Positions 1 to 9,374 of a stretch of DNA of 64,000 nt are shown piece by piece (position 1 is the stretch's first letter; every line of letters starts with the position of its first letter). Below the pieces are notes generated by a model. It saw only the letters and a list, made by a program, of their open reading frames with translations, was not told where the DNA came from and ran no database searches. The stretch covers positions 149,833 through 213,832 of the forward strand of contig JAGOBA010000005.1 in assembly GCA_017983635.1 (NCBI GenBank), read 5' to 3'. Position numbers and translations under genes: made by a program. This DNA is from Alphaproteobacteria bacterium. Its GTDB lineage: Bacteria > Pseudomonadota > Alphaproteobacteria > Micropepsales > Micropepsaceae.

Positions 1-613
<613 letters not shown>

Positions 614-618
614 CCGCC

Positions 619-1167
619 TCACTCCATCGCACAAGCCGGCACATCACCGTCGCGCGGCTTCGGCGCGGTGGCGCACACGGCGTCCCACCACGGCATGATC
701 ACCTCTCCCACGCGGTCGTTGCGCGTGGACAGCGCCTGGATGTCGGGCTTCACCGCTTGCCGCAAATCCGCCGGCACGCTCTGCGCGCACGCCACCTTGC
801 GAACGCTGTCCGGCACGCGCTTGCGTTTGCAGGCAGCGCCAACATCGCGCTCGAACTCCGTCGTCACGTCCGCTTGATACCGCGCCAGCGCCTCGCGTTG
901 CTTCACCGGATCTTCCGTGTCGGTCGGAAACGAATCGCCCGGCGACCGCGGCGGCTCCGGCAAATTCAGGATCTCGCGCGCTTGGCCCAGCATTACGCCA
1001 TACCGCCCAGCCATCAGCGTCATCTCCCAGAGCTGCGCCGACTCGGCCTCCGCCTGCGCCGCGGCACGTTCTTTGGCGTCGCCGAACGAGATCAGTTCGC
1101 CGAACTCCTGACAGCCTGCCACCGACAACGCGAGCACCAAACCGATAGCAATCGAACGAGCGCGCAA
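619..1167 (-). CDS. Hypothetical lipoprotein
   Basis: A 182-residue protein I do not recognise. It has a short basic N-terminus, a hydrophobic stretch and the lipobox LSVAGC with Cys19, so it should be lipid-anchored in the periplasm. After the signal come a Glu/Ala-rich helix (about 32-55), a Pro-rich segment (PEPPRSPGD) and a C-terminal half with four more cysteines, suggesting disulfides. It stands alone: csp ends upstream with its own terminator and copy 1 of the inverted repeat follows directly downstream. Confidence 0.8.
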   Translation of the reverse strand: MRARSIAIGLVLALSVAGCQEFGELISFGDAKERAAAQAEAESAQLWEMTLMAGRYGVMLGQAREILNLPEPPRSPGDSFPTDTEDPVKQREALARYQADVTTEFERDVGAACKRKRVPDSVRKVACAQSVPADLRQAVKPDIQALSTRNDRVGEVIMPWWDAVCATAPKPRDGDVPACAME

Positions 1168-1226
1168 GGGGCGACCTCCTCAAGGGGGATGGGAGAACGG
1201 TCCATGAGATCATCTTTTCATGGCAA

Positions 1227-1260
1227 CAAAAAGGGGCGGCCCCCGAAGGAACCGCCCCTA
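1227..1260 (-). terminator. Rho-independent terminator of the cold-shock gene
   Basis: On the minus strand AGGGGCGG and CCGCCCCT form an 8-bp GC stem (1252-1259 with 1232-1239) followed by TTTTTG. It lies about 26 bases after the csp stop codon. Confidence 0.8.
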
Positions 1261-1285
1261 ATTTCAACCAATCGGTCGACGGCCG

Positions 1286-1495
1286 TTAGGCCGCTTGCAG
1301 ATTGATCGCCTTAGGCCCACGCGCGTCGGCTTCCGTATCGAAAGCAACCCGTTGGCCTTCATTGAGCGTGCGCCAGCCCGCGCGCTCGACGGCGGAAATG
1401 TGGACGAACACGTCCTTTCCACCGCCTTCCGGCGAGATGAAGCCAAAGCCCTTTGTGGCGTTGAAAAATTTGACCGTTCCGGTCTTCTGCGCCAT
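1286..1495 (-). CDS. Cold-shock domain protein (CspA family)
   Basis: A 69-residue single cold-shock domain that binds single-stranded nucleic acid and melts RNA structure. RNP-1 (KGFGFI) and RNP-2 (DVFVHIS) are intact. The start at 1495 ([11 protein letters not shown]) is preferred over an in-frame codon 14 residues earlier because AAGGA sits 10 bases upstream and the family begins here. The typical length is 65-75 residues. It is monocistronic, with a terminator at 1227-1260. Confidence 0.93.
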   Translation of the reverse strand: MAQKTGTVKFFNATKGFGFISPEGGGKDVFVHISAVERAGWRTLNEGQRVAFDTEADARGPKAINLQAA

Positions 1496-1876
1496 GCGAG
1501 TCAAGTCCTTATGCATGCGGTTCCGCGCGTGCGACATGCCCGCGCGTCGTGATTTGGCAATGCTGAATGGAGGGAACCGTCATGCACGTGCGCCGGAAAG
1601 CGCCGCCGTCAATCCAGGCCCGCACTTCACTTCGGTGCAGCCGTCACAGCAGTAAAGATAAGGCTTTTGCCCCTTAAAAACAAGAAACGCCCAAAAACAA
1701 CCGTTAGGGGTTTCGGCACGGAATGCACCGCCGGTGACAACCCTCCGCGCGACCTGGCGTCGCGCCATATTGGCGGCCCTTAACAACGCGTTAAGCCGCC
1801 ACAAGCACACCGCCCCGTTAACGCGATTGAGGCGATTGAACCGGTACCCTGCGAGGCTGATTTTGGGGCGGCGTTC
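1496..1876. other. Divergent intergenic region between csp and the response regulator
   Basis: About 380 bases hold the csp leader and promoter (minus) and the promoter of the exopolysaccharide operon (plus). Several A-rich runs (about 1665-1700) could belong to a long csp leader. The CtrA-type box at 1780-1794 is the clearest signal. A direct repeat of GCGATTGA occurs near 1823-1840. A minus-strand open frame (1580-1957) covers the region but resembles no family I know. Confidence 0.5.
1780..1794. promoter_or_regulatory. CtrA-type binding site TTAA-N7-TTAA
   Basis: TTAACAACGCGTTAA is an exact match to the full CtrA consensus TTAA-N7-TTAA known from Caulobacter and relatives. It lies 83 bases before the response-regulator start at 1877, a plausible position over a -35 region. 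Chance matches are rare in DNA of this GC content. Confidence 0.6.
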
Positions 1877-2257
1877 ATGGCCAGAAAAATTCTCATTGCC
1901 GACGACGATCCGCTGCTCCTGCAGCTGATCGAACACAAACTCTCCGCGCATGGTCACAACGTGATGACCGCGTCCGACGGCCGTCTTGCGTGGGACATTT
2001 CCAAGCGCGAAGAGCCCGACCTCATCGTGCTCGATGCCATGATGCCCGTCCGTGACGGCCTCGACGTGCTGCGCTCGCTGAAAAGCGACTCGCGCCTGAT
2101 GGACACGCCGGTGATGATGCTCACCGCACGCCGCCAGGAAAACGACGTCGTGACCGCGCTCAAGCTCGGTGCCGCCGACTACATGACCAAGCCCTTCATG
2201 CCCGACGAACTCGTCGCGCGCGTCGAGCGTTTGCTCCGCGAAAGCGTCGAACGGTGA
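1877..2257 (+). CDS. Single-domain response regulator (exopolysaccharide operon gene 1)
   Basis: A 126-residue stand-alone receiver. The acidic pocket IADDD is at residues 7-11, the phospho-acceptor is Asp53 (VLDAMMP), and Thr83 and Lys105 complete the active site. There is no output domain, so it acts as a phosphate shuttle or by protein contact, perhaps on the synthase encoded downstream. Its stop overlaps the GTG start of the next gene (GTGA). An Hpt protein, another receiver and a kinase lie in a convergent operon and are likely partners. Confidence 0.93.
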   Translation: MARKILIADDDPLLLQLIEHKLSAHGHNVMTASDGRLAWDISKREEPDLIVLDAMMPVRDGLDVLRSLKSDSRLMDTPVMMLTARRQENDVVTALKLGAADYMTKPFMPDELVARVERLLRESVER

Positions 2258-3027
2258 TCAGCCCTAAGGGCGCGGCGCTCGCGCTCCTCGCCCTGTTCGT
2301 GAGCGCCGCCGCCACGGCGGACGATGCCCCGCGCTGGCGCTTCGACGTTGAAGCAAGCTACAGCAGCCTGACCAAGAACAACGATCCGTGGCGCGAAGGC
2401 GCGCTGCGCGGCGGCTATCGCTTTGACGACGGCACATGGGCGACCGGAAGCGCCGAGTTCGCCGATCGCTTCAACATGTTCGACACCTACCTCGAAGCCC
2501 GCATCGACACCCAAGTCGCGCCCGGCGTCTCGATTTACGCTTTCGCGGGTGGCACGCCCGACGCGGACTTCCGTCCGAAGACCGCCTTCGGCACAGGCGG
2601 CGGCGCGAGATTGTTCAAGGACGGCAGCGCGATCGAAGCACTCGTCGCCACGCTTGACCTACGCTACAGCGAATACCTGGCTGGCGACGTCGAAGCCGTG
2701 AACCCGGGCGTCGAACTCTACGCCTTCAAGGGCCAAGCGTGGTTCAGCGTCAAAGCGATCAACCTCTGGGACGAGACCGGCAAGCACCGTAGCGGCTACA
2801 CCCTCCGCCTCGACGTTGAGCCAAGCGAAGGCTACACGCTCTTTGTCGGCCACGCCGATGCGCCCGACACTTCGGACGGCGTCACCATCGACACTCAATC
2901 CTGGTTCGGTGGTGTTGGCGTTCCACTAAACGACACAACCACACTCCGTCTCATCGGCGCGCAAGAACTGCGCAACGGCGGCTACGACCGCACCGCGATC
3001 ACCCTCGCGCTGAGCGTGCGGATGTGA
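2254..3027 (+). CDS. YaiO-like outer-membrane beta-barrel protein
   Basis: A 257-residue protein starting at GTG and overlapping the previous stop. It has a signal peptide ending near AAATADDA, then alternating short hydrophobic strands (LRGGYRF, GSAEFADRF, VSIYAFAGGTP, LRLDVEPSEGYTLFVGH) ending in TAITLALSVRM, whose terminal-strand look fits an outer-membrane barrel. The spacing resembles the YaiO family. Next to a GT2 synthase, such a barrel probably serves polysaccharide export, as PgaA or BcsC do, but no TPR domain is fused here. Function is inferred from context. Confidence 0.75.
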   Translation: MISPKGAALALLALFVSAAATADDAPRWRFDVEASYSSLTKNNDPWREGALRGGYRFDDGTWATGSAEFADRFNMFDTYLEARIDTQVAPGVSIYAFAGGTPDADFRPKTAFGTGGGARLFKDGSAIEALVATLDLRYSEYLAGDVEAVNPGVELYAFKGQAWFSVKAINLWDETGKHRSGYTLRLDVEPSEGYTLFVGHADAPDTSDGVTIDTQSWFGGVGVPLNDTTTLRLIGAQELRNGGYDRTAITLALSVRM

Positions 3028-3030
3028 TCG

Positions 3031-4074
3031 ATGAGCGTTCTAACGGCCATCTGGCTGACCTCGCTTCTGTTGTCGGCAAGCGCGACTGCTGCGATGTGCT
3101 CGCTCATCGCCGCACGTGTGGTACGCACCGCCAAAGCTGAAGCCCGTGCGGCGCTGAAACGTCGGTTGACGCAAGCGCTGCTCGCCGCAGCCGAAGACGA
3201 CACAAAGACGCCGCCCTTCGCCAACCTCAGCCGCCACCGCCGCACCGTGTTGACCGAAGCTGGCATCGAACTCTTGGACCTCGTGCGCGGCGCCATGGCG
3301 TTTCGCATTGTCGACGTCCTGATGCGCGCCGGTGCGAACCGCGTGCTCGATCGCTGGATAAAGAGCGCGAACCCGCTCCGCCGCGCTGCCGCCGCCGAAG
3401 CCATGGCGCACTTTGCTAACCACGCCGGCCTCGCCGAACTGCAAGCCGCCCTCGACGACACCGACGCCGACGTACGCCTCGCCGCCGCGAGCAGCCTAAT
3501 CAAGCTCGGCGCCGCGCCGCCATTACCGGATCTGCTCCGCCACTTGAACGATCACGGCACCCCTTCCGCGCGCATCGCGCAGATCCTCGGCCTCATCGTC
3601 GATCAACATCCGGGCGAAATCTTGAAGCTCGCTCAAGATGGCAACGCCGGCCCGTTCATTCGCGCCAAAGCGATCGAGACGATGGCCGGCACCGGCGACT
3701 ACGCGCTTCTGCCCCACGTGATAGGGCTCGCAACCGACGACGACGCCGACGTCCGCGCCGCCGCGATTCGCAGCCTCGCCAAGCTCGCTCACCCGGCCGC
3801 GCGCGACACGATTGCCAACGCCATCGCCGACAAGGCCTGGTTCGTTCGCGCCGCCGCCGCCGAAGCCGCAGGCAAGCTCGGCCTCTACGATCTCGTGCCC
3901 GTGCTCACCACGCTGGTGGACGATCCGATCTGGTGGGTTCGCTTCCGCGCCAGCGAAGCCCTAATCGCGCTCGACGAAGTGGGCCGCGCCGCTCTGCGCA
4001 ACATCGCTGCCAAGGCCCGCGGCCGCTCCGCCCATGCGGCAAGCGTCGCTCTCGCCGAACGAGCGCAAGCATGA
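3031..4074 (+). CDS. Membrane-anchored HEAT-repeat protein
   Basis: A 347-residue protein. An N-terminal transmembrane helix (about 5-27) is followed by a basic linker and, from about residue 110, serial HEAT/PBS-type repeats (ADVRLAAASSLIKLG, ADVRAAAIRSLAKL, WFVRAAAAEAAGKLG, WWVRFRASEAL). Such alpha-solenoids are binding platforms. Between a barrel and a synthase, it could tether the synthase to the export pore, taking the place of the TPR region seen in other secretion systems. Its stop overlaps the synthase start (ATGA). Confidence 0.8.
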   Translation: MSVLTAIWLTSLLLSASATAAMCSLIAARVVRTAKAEARAALKRRLTQALLAAAEDDTKTPPFANLSRHRRTVLTEAGIELLDLVRGAMAFRIVDVLMRAGANRVLDRWIKSANPLRRAAAAEAMAHFANHAGLAELQAALDDTDADVRLAAASSLIKLGAAPPLPDLLRHLNDHGTPSARIAQILGLIVDQHPGEILKLAQDGNAGPFIRAKAIETMAGTGDYALLPHVIGLATDDDADVRAAAIRSLAKLAHPAARDTIANAIADKAWFVRAAAAEAAGKLGLYDLVPVLTTLVDDPIWWVRFRASEALIALDEVGRAALRNIAAKARGRSAHAASVALAERAQA

Positions 4075-5459
4075 TTGAGACGTTCATCATCGCGCTCGCC
4101 TGGTTCATCATAGGCGCCGGTCTGCTGCAGAACCTGATCTATGCGGTGCAACTCTTCGTCGCCGGCCGCGCTCTCGCGCTCCGCCCACCGCTCGCGACCT
4201 CCAACAAACTCTGGCAACGCACCGGCGATGTCGTTCCGCCGATCTCCGTGCTCGTCCCCGCCTACAACGAAGAGCGCACGATCGTCGCCGCGATCCGCTC
4301 GATGCTCTCGCTCGAGTACCCGAACTTCGAAGTCATCGTCATCGACGACGGCTCAAGCGACAACACGCTCGCCGCCATCGACGCCGAGTTCCAACTCAAG
4401 ACTGTCACCCGCGCGATCGACAAAGCCGTCCAGCACAAGCCGCTCAAAGGCGTTTACGCCAGCGAGCGCACGCCAAAACTCATCGTTGTCGCCAAAGAAA
4501 ACGGCGGCAAGGCCGACGCGCTGAACGCCGGCATCAACGTCTCGCGCGCACCGCTATTCTGTGCCCTCGACGCCGACTCGCTGCTCGAAGGCGATGCGCT
4601 GCTCCGCGCCGTCCAGCCGTTCGTCGACGACCCCATCCGCACCGTCGCGGTCGGCGGCACGATCCGCATCCTGAACGGCTGCACCACCGACAGCGGCCGC
4701 GTCACCGCCGTAGGCCTACCCAAAAGCCCGCTCGCCCTCTTCCAGATCATCGAGTACTTGCGCGCCTTCCTGATGGCGCGCCTGTCGCTCAGCCGTATGC
4801 AAGCGCTCACGATCATCTCCGGCGCGTTCGGCCTCTTCCGCCGCCAAGTCGCGATCTCCGTTGGCGGCTACAGCCCCGAAATCGTCGGCGAAGACCTCGA
4901 ACTCGTGATCAAGATCCACCGCGCCATGCGCGAGCGCGGCAAAGACTATCGCGTCGAATTCATCCCCGAGCCCGTCTGCTGGACCGAAGCACCGGAGTCG
5001 CTCGGCGTTCTCGCCAACCAGCGCCGCCGCTGGCAACGAGGCGCCCTCGAAACCTTCTTCAAGCACAAAGACATGTTGACCGACCGCCGCTACGGCCGCA
5101 TCTCTTGGCTCGGCATGGGCCAGATGCTGCTCGTCGACGTGATCGGCCCGATCGTCGAAGTCCTGGGCTACATCCTGATCCCGTTCTTCTACTTCACCGG
5201 CCAACTCAGCATCGACTACATGCTGGCCTTCCTCGCCGTGACGTTCGCCTTCGGCGTCTTCATCAGCGTCGGCGCCTTGATCCTCGAAGAACTCGAACTC
5301 CGCCGCTTTCCGAACGCCCGCGACCTCTCGATCTTGGCGCTGGCTGCCGTCGCCGAGAACTTCGGGTACCGCCAACTCAACAACCTCTGGCGCCTGCAGG
5401 GCCTGTGGCAATACATGCGAGGAGAATCCGGCTGGGGTCCCCGCACGGTGCGCGCTTGA
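4071..5459 (+). CDS. Family 2 processive glycosyltransferase (PgaC/BcsA-like)
   Basis: A 462-residue inner-membrane synthase expected to polymerise a sugar nucleotide and move the chain through the membrane. The start at 4071 (MIETFIIALAWF) overlaps the previous gene; longer in-frame starts lie inside that gene. The order is a TM helix (about 4-30), then a cytosolic GT2 domain with DDGSSDN (92-98), DAD (167-169), GED (273-275) and QRRRW (317-321), the full processive-synthase signature. C-terminal TM segments follow (about 345-415). No PilZ domain is present. The sugar is unknown. Confidence 0.9.
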   Translation: MIETFIIALAWFIIGAGLLQNLIYAVQLFVAGRALALRPPLATSNKLWQRTGDVVPPISVLVPAYNEERTIVAAIRSMLSLEYPNFEVIVIDDGSSDNTLAAIDAEFQLKTVTRAIDKAVQHKPLKGVYASERTPKLIVVAKENGGKADALNAGINVSRAPLFCALDADSLLEGDALLRAVQPFVDDPIRTVAVGGTIRILNGCTTDSGRVTAVGLPKSPLALFQIIEYLRAFLMARLSLSRMQALTIISGAFGLFRRQVAISVGGYSPEIVGEDLELVIKIHRAMRERGKDYRVEFIPEPVCWTEAPESLGVLANQRRRWQRGALETFFKHKDMLTDRRYGRISWLGMGQMLLVDVIGPIVEVLGYILIPFFYFTGQLSIDYMLAFLAVTFAFGVFISVGALILEELELRRFPNARDLSILALAAVAENFGYRQLNNLWRLQGLWQYMRGESGWGPRTVRA

Positions 5460-5565
5460 GGCTACGACATCCGCTCGAGGTTTGGTCGATTGGTTGCTGT
5501 CCTGTCCGGAGAAGGGCTTCTTTGTCCCGATCAACTCGGCGCCTACGGACACACTATTGGCTCAT

Positions 5566-5892
5566 TCAACCGCGCGGCGGCGGGTCCAGTATTCGCGCCA
5601 TCGCCGTCATCAGCGCCCGCGCTGCTTGACGCAACGCGTTTACGTCCCGCGACTGCGCCTCGAGCAGCGCGTTCAACGCGGCGGCCTTCTCGCTCAATTC
5701 AGGAAACCCGAACGTGCCGCCGCGTCCCGAGAGCGAGTGGGTCGCCGCAATTAGAAGCGCCCGCTCCGGCGCCGCCGCGCTCAACGTGTCGGCTTTCATC
5801 AACCCCGCCGTCAGCACCGGGCGTTGCCCGTTGAGCTCCGTTAGAAACGCCGCCCGAAGCGACGCCAACCGATCGTCGAAAGCCGCACTCAC
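5566..5892 (-). CDS. Histidine phosphotransfer (Hpt) domain protein
   Basis: A 108-residue helical protein carrying HSLSGRGGTFGF, the Hpt signature with phospho-accepting His52. It is the last gene of a minus-strand trio (kinase 6257-8392, receiver 5889-6260, Hpt) joined by 4-base overlaps. It could pass phosphate from the receiver at 5889-6260 to the receiver at 1877-2257, whose operon converges on this one. Confidence 0.88.
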   Translation of the reverse strand: MSAAFDDRLASLRAAFLTELNGQRPVLTAGLMKADTLSAAAPERALLIAATHSLSGRGGTFGFPELSEKAAALNALLEAQSRDVNALRQAARALMTAMARILDPPPRG

Positions 5893-6260
5893 GCGAGAAA
5901 CCTCTTGGCCATCGAAGCAAAGGTCTGCGGATCGAACGGCTTTGGAATGACCCCGGCCGCGCCCAGCGTGATCAGCTTGGCCACATCATGCGCCTGCGTC
6001 CGCGCAGTCACAAAGGCGACCGGGATCGTCTGCAGTTCCGGATTCTCCCGCAACCGCTTCAACGTGCCCGGCCCGTCAAGCTCCGGCATGATGTAGTCGA
6101 GCAAGATCAGATGCGGCTGCCAACGCGGCGCCACCTCAACCGCCTGCGCGCCGGACGGGCACGCCAACGTCTCGATCTCTTCGTCAAGCTCCAGAGCCAA
6201 ACACGCGACCTCGCGAATGTCAGCCTCATCATCGACATAGAGAATACGATAGCGGCTCAT
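5889..6260 (-). CDS. Single-domain response regulator
   Basis: A 123-residue receiver with YVDDE (8-12), phospho-acceptor Asp55 (LLDYIMP), Thr85 and Lys107, so every catalytic position is kept. There is no output domain. It overlaps the kinase stop (ATGA) upstream and the Hpt start downstream. It is the likely first acceptor from the kinase in a kinase-receiver-Hpt-receiver relay. Confidence 0.93.
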   Translation of the reverse strand: MSRYRILYVDDEADIREVACLALELDEEIETLACPSGAQAVEVAPRWQPHLILLDYIMPELDGPGTLKRLRENPELQTIPVAFVTARTQAHDVAKLITLGAAGVIPKPFDPQTFASMAKRFLA

Positions 6261-8392
6261 GCGGCCACCTCTTGAACTTCACCGGCAGCGAGCGGCAACT
6301 CGACATGGAACGTCGTCCCCGCGCCTTCCTTGGTTTCGAACGAAATCTCGCCCCCCAGATGCACGACGATCGAACGCGCGATCGCAAGGCCAAGCCCGCT
6401 GCCTTCGCCCTTCGCTTGCTCGGCCTGCGCGAAGCGCTTGAACATTCGCGCCTGAAACGCCGGAGCAATCCCGGGCCCACTGTCGCTGACCGAGAGCCGC
6501 AGTCTCGTCGCGTGCTTGCGCAACGACACCGCAACCTCGCCACCCTCCGGCGAAAACTTGATCGCATTCGAGAGCAGATTGATCACGACCTGGACCAACC
6601 GGTCCTTGTCCGCGCGCACGACATCATGCGGCGAGTCCGGATCGAGCGCGAGCTTCACACGGCGCTGCGTGGCCGCGCCGTTCATCACGGTGATCGCCTC
6701 GCGTACCACATCGACGAACTTGATCGAGCGCACGTCGAACGATGCGATCCCCGCCTCAATCTTCTCCACGTCCAAAATCTCGTTGATCAATCCGACCAAG
6801 CGCCGGCTGTTGTTGAGCGCAATGCCGATCAGCCGCTCGACCTTCGGCGGCAACGCGCCGCCCGGATTGCCCAAGATCACGCCCAACGACCCGATGATCG
6901 ACGTCAGCGGATTGCGCAGCTCATGGCTCATCGTCGCCAGAAACTCGGTCTTGTGCCGGCTCGCCGTTTCCGCCGCGGCCTTGGCCTCTGTGAGTTCGGC
7001 TTCGCGCAGCTTCAGGTCCGTAATGTCGGGTGACCCAACAACAAGTGTTCCATCGCTCAGGCGCGTGCCGCGCACCAGGTACCAACGCTTTCCCACACGC
7101 GCCTCGAACGGCGGACCGCACGCGGCGAGGCGGGCATAGACTTGCGCACCGGTCACCGTCGCTTCCATGTCCGGCACTTCCAAACCAACCAGACGCGCCG
7201 CCCCCTCGAGCACATCCGCATAGTGATCGCCGGGCTCCGCCGTCTGCCCATTGCGCAACCGCGCGTCGCGCGCCGTCTTGTTGGAACCCAAGAAGCGGCC
7301 GTCCTTGCCGACCAGTGTCAATCCGCCCGGTGCTGCTTCGATCGCTTCAAGCAAGCGATGCTCCGCCGCCGCCACCGCGGCGCGCGCTTCGACTTCCGGC
7401 GTCACATCGCGCGTCGTGCCGCGAAAGCCGACGAACGTTCCGGTTTGATCGAACGCCGGCGCCGCACTCCCGGACAGCGTGCGCACCCGCCCGGCGGCAT
7501 CGACCACATCCCAGTGATTGTCGCGATAGGGCTTGCGGTCGGCAAAGGCCTTGATCCGCCGTTCGAACTCTAGGTCGCTCATGCCCGGCGGCTTGAACGT
7601 GTTCATGTGCGCGCCGAGAAACTTCGTATGGTCGATCATCGACGTTGCCTGCGCCCCGGCGGTGATCGCCGTGATCCGGCCCTCCGCATCGGTCTCCCAG
7701 AACCAGTCGGCCGAAGAGTTTGCAAAGTCGCGGAACCGGTCGTGGCTCGCCGCAACCGCCGCTAGCGTTTCCTGGTCGCTGCGATAGACCGCCTTCTCCA
7801 TCTCGCGCAAGTTGCGCGCCTGCTCGCGCCGCTCGTGAACTTGCGCGATCAGCGTCGTCTTCCAGAACGAAATCATCCCGGCGAGCACGCTCGCCGTGAG
7901 CATGAAGAACGCATAGTGCAACCATGGCCCCGGCTCCTGACTAGCCGCCAAGGCCGCAGCCCACGCCACCCAGCACGCGGCGACGAGCGCGTAAAATTCC
8001 CGGTCGTCGATGAGCAGAGTCGCGGCCCCGATCATCGTCAGCGCCAAGTTCGTCGATTGGTTCGAATCGCCGCTCAGCACCAGCAACAACGCACTGTTGA
8101 ACCAAACGAAGCCGAAGACGATCGCCATCGTGCGCCGCAGGATCGAATCCGGCAACAGGTTGCGCCCGAGCGCTGCATGCAGCGCCAGAAAGGCGGCACA
8201 GGTCGCCGCCGCCGCCGCAAACATCGGTGCGCCGAGTGCCGGCGGCAGAAGCAGAATATGCATCACGGCGTAGAACGCGTAGACGGCCGCGCCGACGAAC
8301 AGCGCTCGCTTTGTCAATAAGACGAAGCCCGGCGCATACGCCTCGATGGCTGCGACTGTGCGCAGTTCGCTGGATTTGAAACGCCCGGCCAT
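6257..8392 (-). CDS. Membrane PAS-domain histidine kinase
   Basis: A 711-residue sensor kinase. The start at 8392 (MAGRFKSSELRTV) is preferred to a TTG 14 codons upstream. The N-terminus has about six TM helices (about 20-195) with little periplasmic sequence, then two PAS domains (about 215-330, containing SADWFWETDAEGRI, and about 345-450), a HisKA domain (SHELRNP) and a HATPase_c domain with NLLSNAIKFS, DSGPGIA and GSGLGLAIARS. There is no attached receiver, although the overlapping downstream genes supply a receiver and an Hpt. A CtrA-like half-match (TTAA-N7-TTAG) sits at 8392-8406 over the start. Confidence 0.93.
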   Translation of the reverse strand: MAGRFKSSELRTVAAIEAYAPGFVLLTKRALFVGAAVYAFYAVMHILLLPPALGAPMFAAAAATCAAFLALHAALGRNLLPDSILRRTMAIVFGFVWFNSALLLVLSGDSNQSTNLALTMIGAATLLIDDREFYALVAACWVAWAAALAASQEPGPWLHYAFFMLTASVLAGMISFWKTTLIAQVHERREQARNLREMEKAVYRSDQETLAAVAASHDRFRDFANSSADWFWETDAEGRITAITAGAQATSMIDHTKFLGAHMNTFKPPGMSDLEFERRIKAFADRKPYRDNHWDVVDAAGRVRTLSGSAAPAFDQTGTFVGFRGTTRDVTPEVEARAAVAAAEHRLLEAIEAAPGGLTLVGKDGRFLGSNKTARDARLRNGQTAEPGDHYADVLEGAARLVGLEVPDMEATVTGAQVYARLAACGPPFEARVGKRWYLVRGTRLSDGTLVVGSPDITDLKLREAELTEAKAAAETASRHKTEFLATMSHELRNPLTSIIGSLGVILGNPGGALPPKVERLIGIALNNSRRLVGLINEILDVEKIEAGIASFDVRSIKFVDVVREAITVMNGAATQRRVKLALDPDSPHDVVRADKDRLVQVVINLLSNAIKFSPEGGEVAVSLRKHATRLRLSVSDSGPGIAPAFQARMFKRFAQAEQAKGEGSGLGLAIARSIVVHLGGEISFETKEGAGTTFHVELPLAAGEVQEVAA

Positions 8393-8483
8393 TAACGCCC
8401 CGTTAGGACTCTGGCGCGTGCACCGCCAGTTCAAGCGGCGATCATAGGTCCGCGGGCGTTAATTTCCGGTGGTACGAAAGGGC

Positions 8484-9374
8484 TTAGGGCCCTGTCACCC
8501 GGTACCCTTTTGCGCGCAACATCGCGACCACGCTGTCGCGCCCGACAAGATGGCCGATCCCGACCGTCACGAAGTGCGTCTTACCGGAGGCGAGCATCTC
8601 CCGAAGCTTGGGCACCCAGTTGCGATTGCGCCCGACCAGGAGCTGAGAGCGCAGCTGCGGCACTTCCTCAAACCCTTGATCGACAAGCTTCGACAGCCGC
8701 GCCGTATCGCCCGATGCCCATGCCGCAACCAAGTCGTAAGGCAAGTTCGGCTCCTCCAAAATGCCCTGCACGGTCGCCTTCAGATATGCGGTCTCCGTCC
8801 GGCGATCGAGCGCCGCGAAGTTCGACAACTGCTCTTCGACCGTCTCAAGATAAGCAAGCGCCGCGCCCTGCGCCTTTGCATCTTCTTCGATCACATGATC
8901 GACGCCGTAGTAGGACGAAAATCCCGCCTTGATGTAGCTGTAAAGCTCGAGATACACGGCCGCGAGCCACGGTCTGAGCGACGTCAGCAGCTTCGGCGGA
9001 TACTGCACCTTCCACGCCGCCGCCTCCATGTCCTCGAACAGCTTAGCCGGCAGCACATCCTTCAGCGTCTTCCCGCTGGGCAGCTTTCCAGACGTCTCCA
9101 CGAAGCGCAGCATTGCCGCGCCGCCGTCGTCGAGCGGCGCCTCGAACGCGAACACTTGCGACGCTGCGCGCGCCTTATCGATCTCCTCGCGCTTCCACTT
9201 CGTCTGCGGCGGTAAGAGATGGATCGACCCGAACAGGTAAAGCGTCCGGCCGTCCTTTTCGACAACCCACAGCGGCGGCGTCGCTTGCTCCGGGACGACG
9301 GGTTCTTCCGCCCACGCCGCCGGCGCGGCAAGCAGCAGAAGCGCAATCATCAACGCGCGCAACACAACACTCAT
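8484..9374 (-). CDS. TraB/GumN family protein
   Basis: A 296-residue secreted or periplasmic protein with a signal peptide (MSVVLRALMIALLLLAAPAA, cleaved near AWAEE). It carries the two family hallmarks GSIHLLPP near the N-terminus and TVGIGHLVG near the C-terminus. TraB/GumN/PrgY proteins are proposed metalloproteases of the Tiki superfamily; the substrate here is unknown. The start overlaps the HPr stop by 4 bases, so it is the tail gene of the hprK-EIIA-HPr group. Confidence 0.87.
   Translation of the reverse strand: MSVVLRALMIALLLLAAPAAWAEEPVVPEQATPPLWVVEKDGRTLYLFGSIHLLPPQTKWKREEIDKARAASQVFAFEAPLDDGGAAMLRFVETSGKLPSGKTLKDVLPAKLFEDMEAAAWKVQYPPKLLTSLRPWLAAVYLELYSYIKAGFSSYYGVDHVIEEDAKAQGAALAYLETVEEQLSNFAALDRRTETAYLKATVQGILEEPNLPYDLVAAWASGDTARLSKLVDQGFEEVPQLRSQLLVGRNRNWVPKLREMLASGKTHFVTVGIGHLVGRDSVVAMLRAKGYRVTGP

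Noticed and set aside
1580..1957. Minus-strand open frame between csp and the response regulator, with a CCDGCTEVKCG stretch
   Set aside because: It crosses the CtrA-type box and the start of the response regulator, lacks a ribosome site and resembles no family I know. Not strong enough to call.
8392..8406. Second CtrA site TTAACGCCCCGTTAG over the kinase start
   Set aside because: The second half-site is TTAG rather than TTAA and it overlaps the start codon. Mentioned with the kinase but not called as a site.
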